Both the position numbers and the translations under genes were made by a program. A DNA stretch of 64,000 nucleotides, from NCBI GenBank assembly GCA_001771585.1, contig MEUE01000003.1:248001-312000 (forward strand). Direction: 5' to 3'. The notes below the pieces were generated by a model that ran no database searches, was not told the origin of the DNA, and saw only the letters and a list, made by a program, of their open reading frames with translations. Within the stretch, counting starts at the first letter, position 1; each line of letters begins with the position of its first letter. Below are positions 43,190-54,031 of this stretch, piece by piece. Origin of the DNA: a candidate division WOR-1 bacterium RIFOXYB2_FULL_46_45. GTDB taxonomy: Bacteria; Margulisbacteria; WOR-1; XYC2-FULL-46-14.

Positions 43190-43264
43190 CCTTTGCCGAC
43201 AGCCCCTTAATTGCTTTTTTGCCGTAAAAACGCTAACATATTACAAAAATGGAGAAGAAAGAAC

Positions 43265-44134
43265 ATGGAAGAAAAGTCCTTGGCCGTTTTTGAAAACTTT
43301 AAAATTCGCCGGATTTGGAAAGAGAAAGAAGAAAAGTGGTATTTTTCAGTTATTGATACTATTGCGGCTCTTACAGAACAAACGGATTTCAAGAAAGCTC
43401 AAAGTTACTGGACAACCCTAAAAAATCGCTTAAAAAAGGAAGGGAACGAGTCTGTCACAAAATGTGACAAACTGAAAATGCAATCTGCCGACGGAAAATT
43501 TTACAAGACTGATGTGGCCAATGTGGAAACCATTCTTCGGCTCGTGCAATCGGTACCAAGCAAAAAAGCTGAACCGATCAAATTATGGCTTGCAAAAGTG
43601 GGTTACGAACGATTGCAGGACATGCGCGACCCTGTCCGTTCGCTCGATCGCGCCCGCGAATACTGGCAAAAGCACGGCAGAAGCGAAAAATGGATCCAGC
43701 AGCGGATGATGGGGCAGGAAATCAGAAACAAATTAACGGATTACTGGGAAAACAATGAAGTAAAAGAACAGGATGAATACGCGATTCTAACAAATATCAT
43801 CCATGAGGAGTGGAGTGATTTATCGGTTAGGGAACATAAAAACTTGAAAAATCTCAAGACACAAAATTTACGTGATCACATGTCGGATGCCGAATTGGTT
43901 TTTACTGCTTTGGCAGAGCTTTCCACCCGTCAAATCGCCGAAACAATGCAAACAAAGGGATTGGAAGAAAACAAAATTCCGGCCCAAAAAGGCGGCAAAA
44001 TCGCCAAGAATGCCCGGTTGGAACTAGAATCAAAAACCGGGAAAAAAGTCATAACAGCCGAAAACTATCTTCCGTCGGTGAAAGAACAAAGGCAGATAAA
44101 GCAAAAACCGGACAATAGCGGAAACAAGAGATGA
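43265..44134 (+). CDS. BRO/DinD-like protein
   Basis: 289 residues from [12 protein letters not shown]. The N-terminal BRO-like segment has [20 protein letters not shown] and [20 protein letters not shown]. The C-terminal part matches DinD-type proteins ([22 protein letters not shown]-like [36 protein letters not shown]). DinD inhibits RecA filaments in E. coli; other members are antirepressors of phage. The start is chosen at the conserved BRO beginning. It is coupled to the GNAT gene by an ATGA overlap. Confidence 0.8.
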   Translation: MEEKSLAVFENFKIRRIWKEKEEKWYFSVIDTIAALTEQTDFKKAQSYWTTLKNRLKKEGNESVTKCDKLKMQSADGKFYKTDVANVETILRLVQSVPSKKAEPIKLWLAKVGYERLQDMRDPVRSLDRAREYWQKHGRSEKWIQQRMMGQEIRNKLTDYWENNEVKEQDEYAILTNIIHEEWSDLSVREHKNLKNLKTQNLRDHMSDAELVFTALAELSTRQIAETMQTKGLEENKIPAQKGGKIAKNARLELESKTGKKVITAENYLPSVKEQRQIKQKPDNSGNKR

Positions 44135-44532
44135 TTAAGTATAAAACAACAAAAGATTTTACTGAAAAAGAACTAGAAACTTTATTTTTATCAGTTAAAT
44201 GGTCTTCGGGAAAATATCCTGACAAATTGAAAATTGCAATGAATAATTCTGACACCGTGATATCAGCATGGGATGGCGCCAAATTAATCGGACTCATAAA
44301 TGCTTTATCAGACAAAATTATGACTGTTTATTTCCATTACTTGTTAGTGATGCCGGAATATCATTCGCAAGGAATTGGAAAAACGCTGGTAAAGAAAATG
44401 CTGGAGGTTTATCAATCATATGCTAGAAAAGCAGTAATCGCATATAATACTGAAATCGAATTTTATAAAAAATGTGGTTTTACTCCGCATGATGATAAAA
44501 AACCTATGTTTATTACTTTTTTAACAACATGA
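44131..44532 (+). CDS. GNAT acetyltransferase
   Basis: 133 residues. The acetyl-CoA-binding motif is [20 protein letters not shown], with the late beta strand [13 protein letters not shown]-rich, with substrate unknown. The ATG overlaps the stop of the DinD-like gene, so the two are cotranslated. It resembles the small YesJ/PhnO-type GNATs in length. Confidence 0.85.
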   Translation: MIKYKTTKDFTEKELETLFLSVKWSSGKYPDKLKIAMNNSDTVISAWDGAKLIGLINALSDKIMTVYFHYLLVMPEYHSQGIGKTLVKKMLEVYQSYARKAVIAYNTEIEFYKKCGFTPHDDKKPMFITFLTT

Positions 44533-44606
44533 AAACGGCAGTCACATCGCACCATTAAGTGGCAATTTCATATTCTCCTCGATCATCACCAGAAGCGCAA
44601 CAATAA

Positions 44607-45104
44607 GGGACTGTCGCGAAATAAATAAAATCTGACCAAAGAAACTATAAGAAGCAGGGGGTTCCGCCCCTAGCTGGTTAAGCGACAGAAACTGGAAACA
44701 CTTACTCCTTTTACCCCGGTCCATTTTCTTTTTGGTTGCGCTCAAAAAGAAAATGGACGAAAAGAAAAAAGCGCTATCTCGCAAACAAACACCACCCCTC
44801 CAATCCCTTCCCCAAAAACCGCCCCTGCCAGCTCAGGAGGAACCTTCGCTATGCCCTTTGCCCATCCCTTGGTGTTTGCGGAGCTAATCTATTTCCCAAA
44901 ACATGATCGAAAAATATTCGGAAAATATAATGTACCGCGATTTCCATTTACCTTATTTAGATGGGCGGAGTGAGGCCATAGGCGATCCCGAGCGGAGTCG
45001 AGGGAGAGACTGGGGAGGGGCTGTACGGGTGAGGTTGGGCGGTGAATATTGGAAATCGCCGGGATTTTTTTCTTTACAGGATAGTTTAATTTGGAAATTC
45101 TTTT
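44607..45104. repeat. Long dispersed repeat, copy 2
   Basis: Begins GGGACTGTCGCGAAATAAAT and follows copy 1 (23186-23731) block by block. It keeps the 16-bp stem with an 8-base loop and the TTCCATTTACCTTATTTAGA and GGCGATCCCGAGCGGAGTCG blocks. The sequence just before it reads on the minus strand as the end of an unknown protein (...MIEENMKLPLNGAM and stop), perhaps another gene cut by the insertion. Confidence 0.85.
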
Positions 45105-45151
45105 AACTACTTCGGAAGTTTTATCTCCTCATGTGCTTTATGCAAATGATA

Positions 45152-45169
45152 CCCACCTTTGAATGTGGG
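45152..45169. repeat. CCCAC hairpin upstream of gdhA
   Basis: CCCACCTTTGAATGTGGG, an imperfect palindrome related to the 26-bp perfect palindrome after gdhA (46637-46662). The pair brackets the gdhA transcription unit. Confidence 0.5.
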
Positions 45170-45187
45170 GGGAGTTGCAAGTTATCC

Positions 45188-45217
45188 TTGACTTACGGCA
45201 ATCGATTGCCGTATAAT
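45188..45217 (+). promoter_or_regulatory. gdhA sigma-70 promoter with palindromic operator
   Basis: TTGACT (45188-45193) and TATAAT (45212-45217) are 18 bp apart. The spacer and its borders form TACGGCAATCGATTGCCGTA (45194-45213), a perfect 20-bp palindrome. A protein bound there would block the promoter. NrpR, encoded 2 kb away, is a candidate. Confidence 0.7.
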
Positions 45218-45233
45218 AATTCTGTTTGGTTTG

Positions 45234-46622
<1,389 letters not shown>

Positions 46623-46636
46623 TTTTTAGGCGGGTT

Positions 46637-46662
46637 ATTCCCCACATTTAAATGTGGGGAAT
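46637..46662. repeat. 26-bp perfect palindrome after gdhA
   Basis: Arms ATTCCCCACATTT / AAATGTGGGGAAT with no loop. It resembles the imperfect hairpin at 45152-45169 and IS200/IS605-like end hairpins, but no transposase is near. Confidence 0.7.
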
Positions 46663-46677
46663 CTGCAGATACCCAAA

Positions 46678-46715
46678 AAAAAGCCCTCTAGCCAGAAATG
46701 ACTAGAGGGCTTTTT
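46678..46715. terminator. Bidirectional intrinsic terminator
   Basis: A 14-bp perfect stem (AAAAAGCCCTCTAG / CTAGAGGGCTTTTT) with a 10-base loop; runs of A and T on the two sides serve gdhA and the convergent LysM gene. Confidence 0.9.
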
Positions 46716-46719
46716 GCTG

Positions 46720-47046
46720 TTATGATAGGTTATGAATAATTTCCATTAAGTTGCCTCTCAATTGGAATAGTAAATGACTAAGATAAGCTTCCTCACTAAC
46801 AGGCACTTTAAAAGACGCGCTACAGGGCTTAGTATCCCCTATTTTTAATTCTTGACCGGCTCGTAATTTTCTGGGATCTTTTATTCCATTGTCCGACATT
46901 AATTTTTTAACAGGAACTCCGAATTCTTTTGAAATTCCATAAAGAGTAGCCCCTCTCTTAACTCTAAGACCTACCTGCTCCCTACACTGATTTGTATTAG
47001 TAGTCCTAACCTCAAGACAAAAACCGCAACTCATTCCTTCTCCCAT
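46720..47046 (-). CDS. LysM-domain protein
   Basis: 108 residues. The LysM motif is VKRGATLYGISKEFGVPVKK followed by NGIKDPRKLRAGQELKI. The N-terminus is Cys-rich without a clear signal peptide (MGEGMSCGFCLEV). It would bind peptidoglycan if exported. AAGGAG lies 9 bases before the ATG at 47046. Its short size and lack of a catalytic domain leave the function open. Confidence 0.75.
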   Translation of the reverse strand: MGEGMSCGFCLEVRTTNTNQCREQVGLRVKRGATLYGISKEFGVPVKKLMSDNGIKDPRKLRAGQELKIGDTKPCSASFKVPVSEEAYLSHLLFQLRGNLMEIIHNLS

Positions 47047-47159
47047 TTTCTTTTACTCCTTTTTTGTTAGTACCGACGGGTCTTAAACTCGCCTCCTACT
47101 TAACCTATAAATATATCGTACCGTTTTGGCGGAAATTTCACGTTATTTTTTATTTCGAT

Positions 47160-48500
47160 TTATAACGCTTCCAAATACTTCTCAATCTCCCACGGGGTAA
47201 CCTGCATGCGGTAGTCGTCAAATTCGGCTAATTTGGTCTTATAAAACTGGTCAAAAGTGTGTTTGCCCAAAGCGGCTTTAATTGTTTCATCGTTTGCCAG
47301 CTCTTCGATCGCCCGCTTGATTGAAAATGGGAGCATCCCGATATTGAGCTCCTTCAACCGCGAAGAATCAAGCTTGTAAACATCCTCTTCAACCGGCTTG
47401 GGCGGCTTTGCCCCCCCTTTTATCCCCCCCAACCCCACCATCAGCATAGAAGCAAAAGCAAGATAGGGGTTGCAGGACGGATCGGGACAACGCAATTCCA
47501 AACGGGTCGACTGTTCGCGTCCCGGAGAATATCTGGGAATCCTGATTAGTGCCGAACGGTTGATCTGCGCCCAGCAGATATAAACCGGCGCTTCATAGCC
47601 GGAGACCAGCCGTTTATATGAATTGACCGTCGGCGCCAGGATTGCCGTCAGCGCCCGGGCATGTTTGAGCTGTGCCGCCAAAAAACTATAAGCAATTTCC
47701 GAAAGTTTATACTTATCTTTTGGATCAAAAAAGGCATTCTTCCCCTTCTTGTTAAAAAGCGACTGGTGGACGTGCATCCCGTTCCCCGCTTCGCCGAATA
47801 ACGGTTTGGGCATAAAAGAAGCATACAGGCCGTGCTGGGCGGCGATCGATTTGATCACGTACTTTAAAGTGATCGTGTTATCTGCAGAAGAAAGCGCGTC
47901 GGAATACTTGACGTCTATCTCATGCTGGCCGGGGCCGACTTCGTGGTGAGACATCTCCGAGGTCATTCCCATCGCTTCAAGGGCGTAAATAATATCTTCA
48001 CGGACTTCAGAAGCCAGGTCGCGCGCCGGATAATCAAAATAGCCGCCGATATCGTGGGGAACGGTGGTGATCTTGCCGTCTTCCCGCTTCAACAGATAGA
48101 ATTCAACCTCGGGGCCGGTATTATACTCATATCCCATCTTCCCCGCCTCGGCAACCGCCCGCTTTAAAATACTGCGCGGATCGCCCTCAAACGGAATCCC
48201 CTCCGGAGTATGGACATCACAGATAAACCGGGCCGACTTTTTCCCCTCAATTTTCCACGGAATAACTTGATAAGTGGATGGATCGGGACGGAGGATCATA
48301 TCCGATTCGCAGATCCGCATAAAACCCTGGATCGAAGAGCCGTCAAACCAGATCCCTTTTTCCAATATATCCTGCAACCGCGCGATCGGGATCGTGACGC
48401 ACTTCATCATCCCTAAAATGTCGGTGAACTGTAGAAGAATAAACCGGATTCCGTCGGCCTTGGCCCTTTTTAAAACATCATGCTCTTTTGCTCTCAACAC
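47160..48500 (-). CDS. Glutamine synthetase, second copy
   Basis: 446 residues with GTG start at 48500 (GGAGG 8-9 bases upstream). DGSSIQGFMRI, TGPEVEFYLL, MSHHEVGPGQHEIDV, HVHQSLFNK and NRSALIRIPRY give the GSI pattern. The usual adenylylation site region reads EEDVYKLDSS. It diverges clearly from the first glnA, so it may serve different conditions or be a paralogue with altered substrate. It has no sigma-54 core; a 15-base sequence around its start also occurs at the gltB start. Divergent from the Maf fusion. Confidence 0.9.
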   Translation of the reverse strand: MLRAKEHDVLKRAKADGIRFILLQFTDILGMMKCVTIPIARLQDILEKGIWFDGSSIQGFMRICESDMILRPDPSTYQVIPWKIEGKKSARFICDVHTPEGIPFEGDPRSILKRAVAEAGKMGYEYNTGPEVEFYLLKREDGKITTVPHDIGGYFDYPARDLASEVREDIIYALEAMGMTSEMSHHEVGPGQHEIDVKYSDALSSADNTITLKYVIKSIAAQHGLYASFMPKPLFGEAGNGMHVHQSLFNKKGKNAFFDPKDKYKLSEIAYSFLAAQLKHARALTAILAPTVNSYKRLVSGYEAPVYICWAQINRSALIRIPRYSPGREQSTRLELRCPDPSCNPYLAFASMLMVGLGGIKGGAKPPKPVEEDVYKLDSSRLKELNIGMLPFSIKRAIEELANDETIKAALGKHTFDQFYKTKLAEFDDYRMQVTPWEIEKYLEAL

Positions 48501-48548
48501 CTTTGTTTACCTCCTTATGGAAAATTACACAATAAGTATATCATATCG

Positions 48549-48557
48549 TGCTATTAT
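48549..48557 (+). promoter_or_regulatory. Extended -10 of the maf fusion gene, leaderless type
   Basis: TGCTATTAT followed by 6 bases and the ATG at 48564; no ribosome site between. Confidence 0.5.
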
Positions 48558-48563
48558 AGTAAT

Positions 48564-50444
48564 ATGAGATTTGTTCTGGCCTCCCAATCCCCCCGCAGGA
48601 AAGAACTGCTAAAAAAAGCGGTTCCCGAGTTTACGGTTCTTGAAAGCGGGGTAGACGAAGCGGCAATAACCAAGCGCGATCCGGTGGAATTCGCGGTTGA
48701 AGCGGCGATCCTCAAGGCCAAAGCGATCGGCGATAAAGATCCGGAAGCAACCGTGTTGGGAGCCGACACCGTGGTGGCGATCGACCGCAAAATCCTCGGG
48801 AAACCGAAAGACGAAGCGGACGCCAGAAAGACCCTGGCTCTCCTCTCCGGCACCAAGCATAAGGTGATCACCGGAATCGCCCTCTATAAAAAAGACGAGG
48901 ACAAACTGCTGACCGATTACGAATTAACTTATGTTAAGTTTAAAAAATTAAGCGAGAAGGATATTGACGAATATCTTGCCACCGGCGGTCATGCCGATAA
49001 GGCCGGCTCCTATGCCATCCAGGAGACCGGCGATAAATTTGTCGAAAAAATCGACGGCGATTACGACAATGTGGTCGGGCTACCGGTTGCGCGGCTCAAA
49101 AAACTCCTGAAAAGATTTAATGCCGAAGAGATCGCGGTTGAGATCCAGGATATTGCCCTCCCCGACAACCTGGGAGTGGCAAAATATGAGGGGGAAACAC
49201 TCTTTATCCCAAACGCCGTTTGGGGAGATAAAGTTTCCGTCCGCCTCGGTCAAAAGCACCGCGGAGTGCAATACGCCGAAATAACGAAGATCACGGAAGA
49301 ATCCTCTTTTCGCGATACCCCACCCTGCCCCCACTTTGGCATTTGCGGAGGATGTGTTTTTCAGAACCTAAAATACGAAAAGCAGCTTGAACTGAAGAAA
49401 AAAAATCTTGACCATAATTTGCGCACCATTGGAAAGACGACCCTGAGTTTTGATCTTATGGTTTACGGCTCCCCCTCCAAATATCACTACCGCAACAAGA
49501 TGGAATTCGCCTTCGGTGAAGAAGAGGGCAAAATAATCCTCGGACTCAGAAAACGGGGAACGCACCAGACCGCGGCGATTGGTCAATGCGAGATTTTCAG
49601 CCCGCTGGTTTCAAAAATCTTCCCGATTATCCTTGATTTTGTGGCGCGGCACCATCTTGATATGCGCTTTTTGCGGCATCTGGTGGTGAGAGAAGGGAAA
49701 CGTACCGGAGAGCTCATGCTTATCCTTGTAACCAGGAACGGGAAGCTCCCCGACCCGGGGCATCTGATCGCAACATTAGTCGACCAAATTCCGCAATTGA
49801 AAAGTTTTTACTGGGTAAAAAACGACCAGCTGGCCGACGTGGTGGCATATGAAGAGGTAAAACACTTATACGGCGAGAAATTTATCACCGACCTGATCGG
49901 ACCGAAGCGCTATTATATCTATCCGCAGACCTTTTTCCAGCCGAACACCCTGGGAGCGGAAATTTTGTACGGCAAAGTGGCCGAATTTGCTGAATTGACC
50001 GGGAAACAGAGAATCTTGGGTCTTTATTGCGGCGCCGGATCGATTGAAGTTTTCTTGGCCGACCATTCCAAGCGGGCGATCGGGATCGACCTTTCCGAAT
50101 TTAATATCGAAACCGCCAAAGAAAACGCCAAGCTGAACAATCTGGACAACTGCATTTTCCATGCCGGGGAAGTGGAGAAACTATTAAGGGACGGAAAATT
50201 CGACGCCGATGTTGTGGTAGTTGACCCCCCCCGCTCCGGGCTAAGCGGCAAGGCGATCAAATTGATCCTGGGGCTCAATGTCCCGAAATTAATCTATGTC
50301 TCCTGCAACCCGGCCACTTTTGCCCGCGATCTGGCGGTCCTTCAGGAAGGGAAATATTCAATTAAGGATTTGGCCGCAATTGACATGTTCCCCCAAACCA
50401 CGCATTTGGAAAGTATCGCCTTACTCACCCTGCCACAATATTGA
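48564..50444 (+). CDS. Maf nucleotide pyrophosphatase fused to RlmD-type rRNA methyltransferase
   Basis: 626 residues. Residues 1-190 are a complete Maf domain: [38 protein letters not shown] and [18 protein letters not shown]. Residues about 195-626 form a TrmA/RlmD-type uracil-C5 methyltransferase: a TRAM-like beta domain, Fe-S cysteines [10 protein letters not shown] plus a later Cys in [10 protein letters not shown] binding [12 protein letters not shown], and the catalytic-region DPPRSGL and [11 protein letters not shown]. Maf hydrolyses modified or canonical NTPs; RlmD methylates U1939 of 23S rRNA. The reading frame is continuous through the junction. I know these as separate proteins, so the fusion is unusual. 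Confidence 0.85.
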   Translation: MRFVLASQSPRRKELLKKAVPEFTVLESGVDEAAITKRDPVEFAVEAAILKAKAIGDKDPEATVLGADTVVAIDRKILGKPKDEADARKTLALLSGTKHKVITGIALYKKDEDKLLTDYELTYVKFKKLSEKDIDEYLATGGHADKAGSYAIQETGDKFVEKIDGDYDNVVGLPVARLKKLLKRFNAEEIAVEIQDIALPDNLGVAKYEGETLFIPNAVWGDKVSVRLGQKHRGVQYAEITKITEESSFRDTPPCPHFGICGGCVFQNLKYEKQLELKKKNLDHNLRTIGKTTLSFDLMVYGSPSKYHYRNKMEFAFGEEEGKIILGLRKRGTHQTAAIGQCEIFSPLVSKIFPIILDFVARHHLDMRFLRHLVVREGKRTGELMLILVTRNGKLPDPGHLIATLVDQIPQLKSFYWVKNDQLADVVAYEEVKHLYGEKFITDLIGPKRYYIYPQTFFQPNTLGAEILYGKVAEFAELTGKQRILGLYCGAGSIEVFLADHSKRAIGIDLSEFNIETAKENAKLNNLDNCIFHAGEVEKLLRDGKFDADVVVVDPPRSGLSGKAIKLILGLNVPKLIYVSCNPATFARDLAVLQEGKYSIKDLAAIDMFPQTTHLESIALLTLPQY

Positions 50445-52557
50445 GCATCTTCTTTGGGACGTAGATAATCTTTTTGATTTGTTTTCCGGAGGTAAAAGTC
50501 CGGACTCTTTCCGATTGTTGGGCCAATTCTTTGACCTGCTCCTCTCCCGCGTCGGCAGAAACGGTAATTGTATCCCGAACTTTTCCGTTTACCGAAATCG
50601 GAATCTCAATCGTCTCTTCAACAATCAGCTTGGGATCATATTTGGGCCACGGCTGCTGGTGGACTGAGTCCTGGTGACCCAATTGCTTCCAAAGTTCCTC
50701 GGATGTAAAAGGAGCAAACGGCGACAAGAAAATTAGAAACTTATCTAAAATATCGGGGCCTAAAGGCCCCTCTACGCGGGTTAATTCGTTCAAAAGTTCC
50801 ATCATCTTCGCAATCGCGGTGTTAAACGAAAATCTTTCAATATCTTCCGTCACGGCCTTGATTGTTTGATGTAATTTTTTTAATATTTGTGCTTCGGATT
50901 TAGAGTTTTGATTTTGTTTAGAGTTTAGAGTTTCGGATTTATCAGAAACGAGTCGTCTGACTCGATTAAGAAACCGATAGACTCCTTCAACTCCCTTATC
51001 CGACCACTCCAGCTCCCTCTCCGGCGGCGCGGCGAATAAAATAAAGAGCCGGGCAGAATCGGCTCCGTATTTAGCGATAATATCGTTCGGGTCAACCACA
51101 TTCCCTTTTGACTTGCTCATCTTGGCACCGTCTTTCACCACCATCCCCTGGGTGAAAAGATTGGTAAAGGGCTCGTCGCAAGAAACCAATCCGAGATCAA
51201 ACAAAACTTTGGTAAAAAAGCGGGAATAGAGCAGGTGCAAAATCGCGTGTTCAACCCCACCAACATACTGATCAACCGGCATATACTTGTCGGCCATTTT
51301 TTTTGAAAAAGCTTCTTTGTTGTTTTTTGGATCGCAATAGCGCAAGTAGTACCAGGAGGAACAGATGAAGGTATCCATGGTATCCGTCTCCCGCCTTGCT
51401 TTCCCTCCGCACGTGGGACATTTGACATTGTTAAAGGACTTTGAAGAAGCAAGAGGAGAATCTCCTTCGCCTGTAAATTCGACATCGCGCGGAAGTGTGA
51501 CCGGCAAATCTTTGTCCGGAACTTCGACCGTCCCACATTTATCACAATAAATAATCGGGATCGGCGCCCCCCAGTATCTTTGGCGGGAAATCAGCCAATC
51601 ACGCAGTTTAAAATTAGTTTTCCACTCGCCAATCTCTCCCGTAAACGGCTCCGCCTCTTTGATCGGCAAATTATTCTGCTTCGCGAATTCACGATCCCGC
51701 TCATCGTGCGCCGGGACCGCCATGATCGCTCCGGTCCCGTATTCCATCAGGACATATTCCGAGATCCAGATCGGTATTTTTTCGTTGTTGGCCGGATTTA
51801 TCGCGTATTTGCCGGTAAAGCCGCTCTTTTTTCCCTCCGCCAAAGGATGCCCCGGCGCCACCACCATAAAAGTTACCCCAAGCAAAGTATCGGGCCTGGT
51901 GGTATAGATTAATAATTCATCATCTTTGAGCTTTTCGCTTTGCACTTTGAACTTTATTTCCACTCCCCTTGATTTGCCGATCCAATTGCGCTGCATGGTT
52001 TTGACGTTCTCCGGCCAGCCGGCAAGCTTATCTATATCCGCAAGCAGCCGCTCCGCGTAATCCGTGATTTTTAAGAACCATTGTTCCAATTTTTTTTCTT
52101 CAACCAGTGAGTCGCAGCGCCAGCATTTTCCGTCTTTTACCTGTTCGTTGGCCAAAACCGTATTGCATTTCGGACAAAAATTTACCGAAGCCGCTTTTTT
52201 ATATGCCAGTCCTTTCTTGTAAAACTGGAGGAAGAGCCACTGGGTCCATTTGTAATAATCGGGATCGCAGGTTGTGACTTCGCGCTCCCAGTCGTAGGAA
52301 ATTCCGAGCGATTTGATCTGGAGAGTCATGTCTGCAATGCATTTTTTGGTCCAGTCGGCCGGATGGGTCTTGTGTTTTATCGCGGCATTTTCTGCGGGTA
52401 ATCCGAAAGCATCCCAGCCGATCGGATAGATGACTTCAAATCCTTGCATCCTTTTGTAGCGGGCCAGGACATCCCCGATGGCATAATTGCGAACATGCCC
52501 CATGTGGAGATTGCCGGACGGGTACGGGAACATTACTAGGTCGTAGAATTTCTTCAT
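50425..52557 (-). CDS. leuS: Leucyl-tRNA synthetase, compact
   Basis: 710 residues against about 820-860. HIGH motif as [16 protein letters not shown], zinc-type cysteines CPKCNTVL...CWRC, CP1 editing domain with [20 protein letters not shown] and [33 protein letters not shown] as [13 protein letters not shown] and an anticodon-binding C-terminus. Parts of the CP1 domain appear shortened. A palindrome at 50755-50775 lies in the anticodon-binding domain. It charges tRNA-Leu, including presumably the AAG isoacceptor in this window. Convergent with the maf fusion (20-base overlap). Confidence 0.95.
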   Translation of the reverse strand: MKKFYDLVMFPYPSGNLHMGHVRNYAIGDVLARYKRMQGFEVIYPIGWDAFGLPAENAAIKHKTHPADWTKKCIADMTLQIKSLGISYDWEREVTTCDPDYYKWTQWLFLQFYKKGLAYKKAASVNFCPKCNTVLANEQVKDGKCWRCDSLVEEKKLEQWFLKITDYAERLLADIDKLAGWPENVKTMQRNWIGKSRGVEIKFKVQSEKLKDDELLIYTTRPDTLLGVTFMVVAPGHPLAEGKKSGFTGKYAINPANNEKIPIWISEYVLMEYGTGAIMAVPAHDERDREFAKQNNLPIKEAEPFTGEIGEWKTNFKLRDWLISRQRYWGAPIPIIYCDKCGTVEVPDKDLPVTLPRDVEFTGEGDSPLASSKSFNNVKCPTCGGKARRETDTMDTFICSSWYYLRYCDPKNNKEAFSKKMADKYMPVDQYVGGVEHAILHLLYSRFFTKVLFDLGLVSCDEPFTNLFTQGMVVKDGAKMSKSKGNVVDPNDIIAKYGADSARLFILFAAPPERELEWSDKGVEGVYRFLNRVRRLVSDKSETLNSKQNQNSKSEAQILKKLHQTIKAVTEDIERFSFNTAIAKMMELLNELTRVEGPLGPDILDKFLIFLSPFAPFTSEELWKQLGHQDSVHQQPWPKYDPKLIVEETIEIPISVNGKVRDTITVSADAGEEQVKELAQQSERVRTFTSGKQIKKIIYVPKKMLNIVAG
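50755..50775. repeat. Short GTA...palindrome inside leuS
   Basis: GGGGCCTAAAGGCCCC (50755-50770) with a GTAGA flank on the coding strand. It encodes VEGPLGP in frame; GTA is again the first codon, as in gltD, gltB and the PEP-binding gene. Shorter than the 28-bp units and with one end worn. Confidence 0.7.
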
Positions 52558-52593
52558 GACTATTAAAATACTAACAAAACTACGATAGAAAGT

Positions 52594-52680
52594 CTATCAG
52601 GATATCAGGGGATCAGTAGGCAGGATATCAGTAAATCAGATTATCAGGCCTTTGAAATCCTGATGTCCTAATATACTGAC
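52594..52680. repeat. Octamer array B (ATCAGG family)
   Basis: Units CTATCAGG, ATATCAGG, GGATCAGT, AGGCAGGA, TATCAGTA, AATCAGAT, TATCAGGC, then the reverse orientation (TCCTGATG, TCCTAATA, TACTGACA). Lies between leuS and the four-helix-bundle gene. Confidence 0.8.
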
Positions 52681-52770
52681 AACTGTCCAAATTTCGACAT
52701 TTTTGCTTGTTTTTGCCCCTTTTGTCCAGGCGCGAAAATTGCTGGATACTTGTTAAGGGGGATAAATATC

Positions 52771-53220
52771 ATGAGCATATCAAAAGATCAGGTTATCAGT
52801 AGGCAGGATCCCAGGGAATCAGAATGCCAGGTAAAAGCAGGATTTGAAACACTATGGGTTTGGCAAAAAGCGTACAAATTGATGTTGGAAGTTCATAAAA
52901 TATGCAAAACACTTCCAGGAGAAGAACGATTTAAAAGGAGAGACCAACTGGAAAGATCTTCTTCCTCTGTAGTTGACAATATAGCAGAAGGCCATACCAG
53001 TTACTACTATCAGGAGAAAATAAAAGGATTTAATGTGGCCAGAAAAGAAACAGGCGAAACACAAAATCATATCCGATCTTTGGAAGGCAAACGATACCTA
53101 GATAAAGAAAAAGCAAATGATTTAATCGCCAGATATGAAGAAGTTTTAAGAGGGATCAATGGCTATGTTCGTTGGGTCCGTGAAAAGAGGATATCAGGAA
53201 ATCGGGACACCAGTAGGTAG
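52771..53220 (+). CDS. Four-helix-bundle protein (S23/IVS family)
   Basis: 149 residues from MSISKDQV; GGGGG lies 9 bases upstream. FETLWVWQKAYKLMLEVHKI, RRDQLERSSSSVVDNIAEGH and GETQNHIRSLEGKRYL follow the S23/IVP family, small pentameric helical bundles related in fold to the Avd protein of diversity-generating retroelements. The first 20 residues or so and the last 13 are encoded by octamer repeats, so the gene and the arrays have been joined. Function is unknown; no reverse transcriptase is in the window. Confidence 0.8.
   Translation: MSISKDQVISRQDPRESECQVKAGFETLWVWQKAYKLMLEVHKICKTLPGEERFKRRDQLERSSSSVVDNIAEGHTSYYYQEKIKGFNVARKETGETQNHIRSLEGKRYLDKEKANDLIARYEEVLRGINGYVRWVREKRISGNRDTSR
52786..52833. 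repeat. Octamer array C inside the four-helix-bundle gene
   Basis: Six phased units: GATCAGGT, TATCAGTA, GGCAGGAT, CCCAGGGA, ATCAGAAT, GCCAGGTA. Being 8 bp long, three units return to the same frame and give an 8-residue protein period at the N-terminus. Confidence 0.8.
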
Positions 53221-53276
53221 CATATCAGTCTATCGGGATATCAGTGGATAGAATATTAAGAACAGGCATATCAGTA
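53191..53276. repeat. Octamer array D
   Basis: Units ATATCAGG, AAATCGGG, ACACCAGT, AGGTAGCA, TATCAGTC, TATCGGGA, TATCAGTG; covers the last codons of the four-helix-bundle gene and the gap to the next gene. Confidence 0.8.
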
Positions 53277-53287
53277 AAAAGGTTAAA

Positions 53288-53953
53288 TTAGTTTTTTATC
53301 AACTCTTTTAACGATGGTTTCATGCTAAAAATACTTTTTTTTAACTCTTGATTAACGTCTTTTATTCTAATAAAACTTTTTTCGCGATTTAATTCTTTAT
53401 TGTTTCTCTCAATATTTTCAACAACTTCATCGCAAAAATTTATTGAAGAGTGGATGTTGTTGTATAGGTTTTTTAACAAGAAAGCTTTTGTGCCTCTTTT
53501 CATTTTTGGATGATTTTTAATCAAACTTTGTGTTTTATTTAATTGGTCAATGGTCTCGTAAATATTTAATACTTTATTTGTTTGTCCATCTGGGAAAAAA
53601 TATAAATCCTCCAATAAAACATCAAATACCTTTGTACTATATTCGGTACTATACCACTTTAGATCTGCCAATTGCTCCATAGAATACGTGGGATAACTTG
53701 CTTCACTAAGGTAAATATGATTAAGGAGTTTGTTTTCCGTACTAATCAAATCAAGACAAAGTATTTTAGCAATCTTTTCTTTTGCCCGATCATCATCATA
53801 TTTTTTGAGCCCTACTTCTGTAAAAATACTAAGAATTGTTCCCAAAATTGTTCCGATGATTAGAATAATTAAATCTTTACGTCCTTCTTTAAAAAATTCT
53901 CTCCACCAAATACTTTGAGGTTTTTCTTTGTTTTTTAAAATATCGCTATCCAT
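53288..53953 (-). CDS. Hypothetical single-pass membrane protein
   Basis: 221 residues. One helix near residues 27-46 (DLIILIIGTILGTILSIFTE), preceded by a basic cytoplasmic start and followed by a long helical, charged domain. No family recognised. AT-rich, bracketed by octamer arrays D and E, hence a likely cassette gene. No partner is coupled to it. Confidence 0.5.
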   Translation of the reverse strand: MDSDILKNKEKPQSIWWREFFKEGRKDLIILIIGTILGTILSIFTEVGLKKYDDDRAKEKIAKILCLDLISTENKLLNHIYLSEASYPTYSMEQLADLKWYSTEYSTKVFDVLLEDLYFFPDGQTNKVLNIYETIDQLNKTQSLIKNHPKMKRGTKAFLLKNLYNNIHSSINFCDEVVENIERNNKELNREKSFIRIKDVNQELKKSIFSMKPSLKELIKN

Positions 53954-53966
53954 TTACTGCCATCAA

Positions 53967-54031
53967 CCTGATATCCTGGTATTTTGATGCTCTACCAACT
54001 GATCCCCTGGTCCCCTGATACCCTACTTCCT
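53967..54031. repeat. Octamer array E, inverted
   Basis: Units CCTGATAT, CCTGGTAT, CTGATCCC, CTGGTCCC, CTGATACC, CTACTTCC, opposite in orientation to array D. It runs into the stop codon of clpC (54023-54025). Confidence 0.8.

Noticed and set aside
46637-46662. IS200/IS605 element around gdhA
   Set aside because: The hairpins look like IS200-type ends, but the only gene between them is gdhA and no TnpA or TnpB is present.
52771-53220. Diversity-generating retroelement
   Set aside because: Only an Avd-like fold is suggested. No reverse transcriptase and no template/variable repeat pair with adenine-specific changes were found.
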